From: Thermoleophilia bacterium
GTDB taxonomy: Bacteria > Actinomycetota > Thermoleophilia > Gaiellales > Gaiellaceae
Assembly (NCBI GenBank): GCA_013362295.1
Contig: JABFWJ010000125.1
Coordinates: forward strand, 1 to 35,669
Direction: 5' to 3'
DNA length: 35,669 nucleotides
Of this stretch, positions 31,568-35,669 are shown one piece after another (position 1 is the first letter of the stretch; each line of letters opens with the position of its first letter). Under the pieces are notes generated by a model that had not been told where the DNA came from, did not search any database, and saw only the letters and a list, made by a program, of their open reading frames with translations. The translations under genes and the position numbers were made by a program.

Positions 31568-32275
31568 GTGGATGCCCTGGCCACGATCGCGTCGGAACCG
31601 ACGAAGGCAGCGCTCTTCCTCGACGTTGACGGCGTCCTCGCGCCGATCGTTGCGCGTCCCGAAGACGCGCGCGTTCCGGCGAACACGCGAACCGTGCTCG
31701 GGCGCCTCGCCGGGCGCTATGCGCTCGTCGCGTGCGTAACGGGAAGGCCCAGCGACGTCGCGCGCGAGATCGTCGGCGTCGACGGGCTGACGTACGTCGG
31801 CGAGCACGGGCTCGAGCTCGATCCCGCGGCCGAGGACTGGGCCGGGCGGATCCACGGCTTCGCGGCGGAGGTGCCGTGGACCGACGTCGAGGTGAAGCCG
31901 TTGAGCGTCGCGTCTCACTACCGCACGCATCCCGATCCCGACGCGGCGCGAGCGTTGCTCGAACCGGTCGCGGCGAGCGCGCTCGACCTGGGGTTCCGCG
32001 CGCGCTGGGGCCGTATGGTGCTCGAGGTGCTGCCGCCGGTGGACGCCTCCAAGGGCACGGCGGTCCGCCGCCTGCTCGAGACGAGCGGATTGCGGCGGGC
32101 GCTGTACGCGGGCGACGACACCACGGATCTCGACGGCTTCTCGGCGCTCGACGGGCTCGAGGCGTCGGTCCGCGTGGCGGTGGTCTCGGCGGAGGGGCCG
32201 TCGGAGCTCGGCGAGCGCGCGGACATGATCGTCGGCTCGACCGACGTCTTCCGCGAGCTGCTGGAGGATCTCTAG
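31568..32275 (+). CDS. otsB: Trehalose-6-phosphate phosphatase
   Basis: 235 residues, HAD superfamily type IIB. Nucleophile motif FLDVDGVLAPI (Asp18, Asp20), motif II ACVTGRPS, the trehalose-phosphatase block YVGEHGLELDP, cap-domain segment VEVKPLSVASHYRTHPDPD, GRMVLEVLPPVDASKGTAV (Lys) and motif IV YAGDDTTDLDGF (Asp pair binding Mg). It removes phosphate from trehalose-6-phosphate, making trehalose as a protectant or wall glycolipid precursor. The synthase OtsA is not in the window. The GTG start is leaderless by spacing. The stop TAG shares CTAG with the convergent LytTR gene (four-base overlap). Confidence 0.92.
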   Translation: MDALATIASEPTKAALFLDVDGVLAPIVARPEDARVPANTRTVLGRLAGRYALVACVTGRPSDVAREIVGVDGLTYVGEHGLELDPAAEDWAGRIHGFAAEVPWTDVEVKPLSVASHYRTHPDPDAARALLEPVAASALDLGFRARWGRMVLEVLPPVDASKGTAVRRLLETSGLRRALYAGDDTTDLDGFSALDGLEASVRVAVVSAEGPSELGERADMIVGSTDVFRELLEDL

Positions 32276-32985
32276 AGACCGAGACGCTCGCGCAGCTGTC
32301 TCGACTGCCGTCGCGCGACGTCGAGCTCGGTGTGCGCCGCGTCCGCGAGCTGCAGGCAGAAGCGGTCGGGCGCCGGCCGGCGAACGCCCGCGACCTTGCC
32401 GAGGTTGACGACGTACGAACGGTGGATGCGCGCGAAGCGCCCCGCCGGCAGGCGCTCCTCCAGCTCCCCGAGCGACGCCGTGCAGAGGTAGGAGCGGTCG
32501 TAGGTGTGCACGCGGCTGTAGTCGCCGTCCGCCTGGACGTAGTGCACCTGGTCGTAGTCGAGCAGCTCGGTCCTCCCGCCGGCGACGACGGGGACCTTCT
32601 CGACCGGTGCGACGTTCTCGACCGACCGCTCGCGGAGCCGCTCGATCACACGCGCGAGCCGATCGGGGTCGACCGGTTTGAGGAGGTAGTCGAACGCCTC
32701 GACGGCAAACGCGTCGACCGCATACCGCTCGTGCGCGGTCACGAACACGACGGCCGGTGGATCGGCGCGCTCGCGCACGAGCGGCGCGGCCTCGACACCG
32801 GTGAGACCCGGCATCTCGACGTCGAGGAACACGACGTCGTGTGCGACGCGGCGCGAGAGCTCGAGCGCGTCGCCCGCGCTCGCCGCCTCGCCGACGACCT
32901 CGACCTCCGGATGCGAGCCGAGGAGATACCGCAGCTCCGAGCGTGCCGGGGCCTCGTCGTCGACCAGCAGTGCCTTGATCGTCAC
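32272..32985 (-). CDS. LytTR-family response regulator
   Basis: 237 residues. Receiver domain (about 3-118): acidic pair ALLVDDEAPA, phospho-acceptor Asp55 in VVFLDVEMPG, VVFVTAHERYA (Thr) and FDYLLKPVD (Lys). The LytTR DNA-binding domain is about 135-237, with LDYDQVHYVQADGDYSRVHT, LEERLPAGRFARIHRSYVVN and VAGVRR. It would bind paired direct-repeat sites upstream of target genes when phosphorylated by the LytS-type kinase just upstream, whose TGA overlaps its GTG by four bases. LytTR systems control wall lysis, polysaccharide or transporter genes; targets here are unknown. Confidence 0.94.
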   Translation of the reverse strand: MTIKALLVDDEAPARSELRYLLGSHPEVEVVGEAASAGDALELSRRVAHDVVFLDVEMPGLTGVEAAPLVRERADPPAVVFVTAHERYAVDAFAVEAFDYLLKPVDPDRLARVIERLRERSVENVAPVEKVPVVAGGRTELLDYDQVHYVQADGDYSRVHTYDRSYLCTASLGELEERLPAGRFARIHRSYVVNLGKVAGVRRPAPDRFCLQLADAAHTELDVARRQSRQLRERLGL

Positions 32986-34046
32986 TGGGCCGCCGGCACC
33001 TCGAGCCTGACGATCGTGCCGAACGGGAACGAGCGCAACCGCACGCCCTCGCCGTAGTGGGCCGTCAGCCGGAGGTTGACGTTCGCCAGCCCGAGTCCCG
33101 TGCCTTCGCCGACACCCTGTTCGAGCACGCGCTCGATCGCATCGCGCGCGATGCCGCGGCCGTCGTCGCGCACCGTCACGCGTAGCCGCCCACGGCGCAC
33201 GCGGGCGCGGACGATCAGGTGCAGCGGCCGGTCGGTCTTGCCGTGCTTGATCGCGTTCTCGACGAGCGGCTGCACGAGCAGCGGCGGCAGGCGGACGGCG
33301 AGCGCGTCGCGGTCGGCGTCGATCGTGACCTGCAGCTGCGCCCCGAAGCGCGCCTGCTCGAGATCGAGGTAGCTCCGCACGTGCCGCAACTCTTCCTCGA
33401 GCGTGATGAACTCGCCGGGACGCGCCAGCCGGCTGCGCAGGTGATCGGCGAAGGCGAGCACGAGCCTGCGCGCGCGCTCCGGCTCCGTGCGGATGAACGA
33501 CGCGATCGTGTTCAGCGCGTTGAACACGAAGTGCGGCTCCATCTGCGCCTGCAGCGCCGTCGCCGTCGCGGAGTGGAGCTCGGAAAGCTGCAGCTGGGCG
33601 GACAGCTGCGTGCCGAGCGCGTTCAACGTCGCGACCGCGGTCTCGTCGAGCGGCGAGCCGGCCGTCGCATACGCGACGACGGCGCCGGCGGCGCCGTCGC
33701 TCAGCTGCAGCGGCACGACGGCCGCCGCCCCGAGCGGGCAGGCCGGATGCGGGCACTCGGTGCGAATGCCGAGCGGCGCGAGCAGCGGGCCGCCGCGCGT
33801 GATCGCCTCGTACACGGGCCGCATCAGCGTGTCGCCTCTGCCGTGGTGATCCGCGCCGGCGCCGACGAACGCGAGCACGGCGTGCGTGTCGGTGACCGCG
33901 ACGGCGCCGTACCCGAGCTTCTCGAAGAGCTGGTACGCGACAGTTCGCGCGGCGCCCTCGGTGAGCCCGCGCCGCAGCTCGGGCAATGTCGCCTCGAGCA
34001 GCTCGAGCGCAGGGGCCTGACGCCGGGGCCTGCGCACGCGCGGCAT
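32982..34046 (-). CDS. LytS-type sensor histidine kinase (GAF plus His_kinase/HATPase)
   Basis: 354 residues. A GAF-like sensor (about 30-170: VAVTDTHAVLAFVGAGADHH, a CPHPACP cysteine pair, VVPLQLSDGAAGAVVAY) precedes the His_kinase domain with MEPHFVFNALNTIASFI (phospho-His in PHF). The ATPase part has PLLVQPLVENAIKHG (N-box), RDDGRGI (G1) and EGTGLGLANVNLRL (G2). No membrane helices are present, so it is a cytoplasmic version of the usually membrane-bound LytS. The cysteine pair might bind metal or sense redox (inference). It shares one base with the HAD stop and four with the regulator. Confidence 0.92.
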   Translation of the reverse strand: MPRVRRPRRQAPALELLEATLPELRRGLTEGAARTVAYQLFEKLGYGAVAVTDTHAVLAFVGAGADHHGRGDTLMRPVYEAITRGGPLLAPLGIRTECPHPACPLGAAAVVPLQLSDGAAGAVVAYATAGSPLDETAVATLNALGTQLSAQLQLSELHSATATALQAQMEPHFVFNALNTIASFIRTEPERARRLVLAFADHLRSRLARPGEFITLEEELRHVRSYLDLEQARFGAQLQVTIDADRDALAVRLPPLLVQPLVENAIKHGKTDRPLHLIVRARVRRGRLRVTVRDDGRGIARDAIERVLEQGVGEGTGLGLANVNLRLTAHYGEGVRLRSFPFGTIVRLEVPAAQ

Positions 34047-34678
34047 CAGAGAACGTCCAGCACGCCCGGGATCGAGGTCACGCGCGGGCCGTCCCAGTCC
34101 TCGAGTCCCCAGAGCGGCCGTTCGCCCGGGCGGTGGATGAGGATCGCCTGCATGCCGACGCGGCGCGCACCCTCGAGCTCGTCGTTCGCGCCGTCGCCGA
34201 CGAACACCGCGTCGTGGGGCTCGACGCCGAGCGCCTCGCAGCAGGCGAGGTAGATGCGCGGGTCCGGCTTCGAGACGCCGACGCGCGACGAGAAGATCTC
34301 CGCGTCGAAGAGTCCCGCGAACTCCGTTTCGGGCCACAGCACCTCGATGTCCTCGCTGCAGACGGTGATCAGCCCGAGGAGGTAGCCGAGCTCGCGCAGG
34401 CGGCGAAGCGTGTCGACCGCGCCGGGCCGGGGCACGAGCGCTCGCCGGTGGTACCCAAGCCGAATCGTGCAGATCTCCTCGATCAGCTCCTCGGGCACGA
34501 GCGCCTCGGCGAGCGCCGTCCGGATCGGCGCGATGTAGCGACGATGCGAGCTGTCCCAGCGCGCGGCGAAGCCGCTGCCGACGAGCTCGTCCACCTCCCG
34601 GAGCATGCGCCCCGCCGACTCGCGGTCCCAGTCGATCAGCGTCTCCCAGAGGTCGAAGATCACTGCTTTCGGGCGCAC
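34046..34678 (-). CDS. HAD-superfamily hydrolase
   Basis: 210 residues. Motif I is KAVIFDLWETLID (Asp9); the usual second Asp at +2 is Trp, as in some dehalogenase-like members, so phosphatase activity is not assured. Motif II lies in YLLGLITVCSEDIEVL, motif III Lys in SSRVGVSKPDPRIYLAC and motif IV acids in AVFVGDGANDELEGARRVGM. A helical cap (about 20-90) places it in subfamily I. The GTG at 34678 overlaps the decarboxylase stop by 19 bases; a GTG at 34663 (GTGA overlap) would lose the N-terminal strand start. The substrate is unknown. It lies between a PLP decarboxylase and a two-component pair in one overlapping transcript. Confidence 0.87.
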   Translation of the reverse strand: MRPKAVIFDLWETLIDWDRESAGRMLREVDELVGSGFAARWDSSHRRYIAPIRTALAEALVPEELIEEICTIRLGYHRRALVPRPGAVDTLRRLRELGYLLGLITVCSEDIEVLWPETEFAGLFDAEIFSSRVGVSKPDPRIYLACCEALGVEPHDAVFVGDGANDELEGARRVGMQAILIHRPGERPLWGLEDWDGPRVTSIPGVLDVL

Positions 34679-35669
34679 GCGCGCAGCACCTCCCAGGAGC
34701 GGCGGATGTCCTCCTCCGTCGTCGCCGCGTTGCCGATCGCGAGCCTGATCATCGGCTCCCCGCGCAATCTCGACGACGCGACGAACAGCTCGCCGGTCGC
34801 CGTCGCCGCCCGCGCGAGCTCGTCGTTGTCGGCACTGACGTGCCGGAAGCACACGGTCGAGAAGGGGTGGGGCGCCACGACCTCCCAGCCCGGCTCCGAC
34901 TCGACGAGCGTCGCGAACAGCTGGGCGAGGCGGACGTGCTCGCGGATCAGCGCGCGCAGTCCCTCGGCGCCGTACCAGCGCAGCACCGTCCAGAGCTTGA
35001 GCGCACGGAAGCGGCGGCCGAGCGCGGGGCCGTAGTCCTTGATGTCGACGGCCTCGGGCGTCGCCGCGAGGTACTCGGGCACGAGCGCAAATGCCTCGTG
35101 GAACGCCTCGGGCCGGCGCGTCCAGAGCGTCGAGCAGTCCATCGGCGTGAACAGCCACTTGTGGGGGTTGACCACGATCGAGTCGGCCCGATCGCAACCG
35201 TCGAGGCACCAGCGGAACTCCGGACAGACCGCGGCCGACCCCGCGTACGCGGCGTCGACGTGCAGCCACACCCCCGCTTCCTCGCAGCGATCGGCGAGCG
35301 CGGGGACGGGATCGACGGAGGTCGTGCCCGTCGTCCCGACCGTCGCGACGACCGCGGTCGCATCCTCGAGCGGGAAGTCCGGCCGCATGCGGAACGCGTC
35401 GTCCACGTCGACCTTGCGGTACTCGAGCCCGACGAGCCGCGCCGCCTTCTCGACGCTGAAGTTCGCCTGCTCCGATGCGTAGACGACGCCGCCGGGCCGG
35501 CGCGTGCGGGCGGCCGCGAGCGCGGCGATCGTCGCGGTCGAAGCCGTGTCCTCGATATGGCCGTGCCACGTCCGCGGCAGGCCGAGCAGTTGCGCGAGCC
35601 ACTCCATCACCGTCACCTCGAGCTCGGTGGCCGCGGGCGACGAGGCCCACGTGAACGCGTTGACGTTCA
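34660..35669 (-). CDS. PLP-dependent amino-acid decarboxylase, group II (5' end cut by window edge)
   Basis: 335 residues are visible; roughly 130 N-terminal residues are missing beyond the right edge. Blocks in order: NVNAFTWASSPAATELEVTV, TASTATIAALAAARTRR, VVYASEQANFSVEKAARLVG (His replaced by Gln in the usual SxxxHxS), VGTTGTTSVDPVPALADRC, WLHVDAAYAGSA (Asp and Ala binding PLP) and NPHKWLFTPMDCS with the PLP lysine. RALKLWTVLRWYGAEGLR is the C-terminal family block. This is the aromatic-L-amino-acid/tyrosine decarboxylase group; aromatic substrates (Phe, Tyr, Trp, DOPA) are likely but unproven. The usual His that stacks on PLP appears as Gln here (SEQAN), a variation in a key position that may change activity. 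Confidence 0.88.
   Translation of the reverse strand, partial: NVNAFTWASSPAATELEVTVMEWLAQLLGLPRTWHGHIEDTASTATIAALAAARTRRPGGVVYASEQANFSVEKAARLVGLEYRKVDVDDAFRMRPDFPLEDATAVVATVGTTGTTSVDPVPALADRCEEAGVWLHVDAAYAGSAAVCPEFRWCLDGCDRADSIVVNPHKWLFTPMDCSTLWTRRPEAFHEAFALVPEYLAATPEAVDIKDYGPALGRRFRALKLWTVLRWYGAEGLRALIREHVRLAQLFATLVESEPGWEVVAPHPFSTVCFRHVSADNDELARAATATGELFVASSRLRGEPMIRLAIGNAATTEEDIRRSWEVLRACARKQ

Overview
The window is dense, very GC-rich bacterial chromosome with almost no non-coding DNA and no gene-free stretch over 300 bases. GTG and TTG starts are frequent. Several genes have a TANNNT -10 box 6-9 bases before the start codon, which predicts leaderless mRNAs. With an F420/FMN-type split-barrel protein, a Hanks-type kinase and LytS/LytTR regulation, this suggests an actinobacterium, perhaps of the Thermoleophilia (Gaiellales/Solirubrobacterales). 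That placement is inference from style and gene content; there is no rRNA or marker gene here. No insertion sequence, prophage, integrase or CRISPR array was seen.

Layout. 1-2665 (-): 5' part of a large soluble PAS/GAF sensor, cut by the left edge. 2739-5812 (-): a divergent FtsH-like membrane AAA+ metalloprotease and a one-helix membrane protein, divergent from a Ste24/HtpX-like M48 peptidase (5856-6875, +). 6891-8412 (+): a compact unit of a ribbon-helix-helix protein, a DUF4097 repeat protein and a 50-residue protein, with a palindrome in its promoter and a bidirectional terminator at its end. 8470-10352: a secreted protein of unknown role, a PPOX-type split-barrel protein, a 57-residue protein and tRNA-Lys(CTT).

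10396-14304 (+) is a four-gene nucleotide-sugar cluster resembling wbpI-wbpA-wbpB-wbpD, the pathway to acetamido-uronic acids, without the wbpE aminotransferase. 14315-19033 (-) encodes exported proteins: a TolB-like propeller, a subtilisin-like protease and a SpoIID/LytB-domain protein. The last is divergent from a membrane Ser/Thr kinase (19073-20431, +). 20435-24698 (-) carries rmlB, rmlD, rmlC and rmlA, all four steps to dTDP-L-rhamnose, plus an MFS transporter. Sugar-nucleotide supply for cell-surface glycans is therefore the main theme of the middle of the window.

24738-28622 (+) runs CitE-like lyase, small membrane protein, Hsp20, Lon: a chaperone/protease operon. 28600-32275 holds a lipoprotein, a YtxH-like membrane protein, a secreted M23 endopeptidase, an unknown acidic protein and a trehalose-phosphatase (otsB). 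32272-35669 (-) is a tightly overlapping run of a PLP-dependent decarboxylase (cut by the right edge), a HAD hydrolase, a LytS-type histidine kinase and a LytTR response regulator.

Two features stand out beyond gene content. First, leaderless and bidirectional promoters with symmetric -10 boxes recur. Second, convergent genes meet tail to tail with gaps from -23 to +10 bases, several sharing CTAG-containing stops. No wholly new system can be proven from sequence alone. The best candidates are the RHH/DUF4097 unit and the FtsH-like protease with its overlapping membrane partner.
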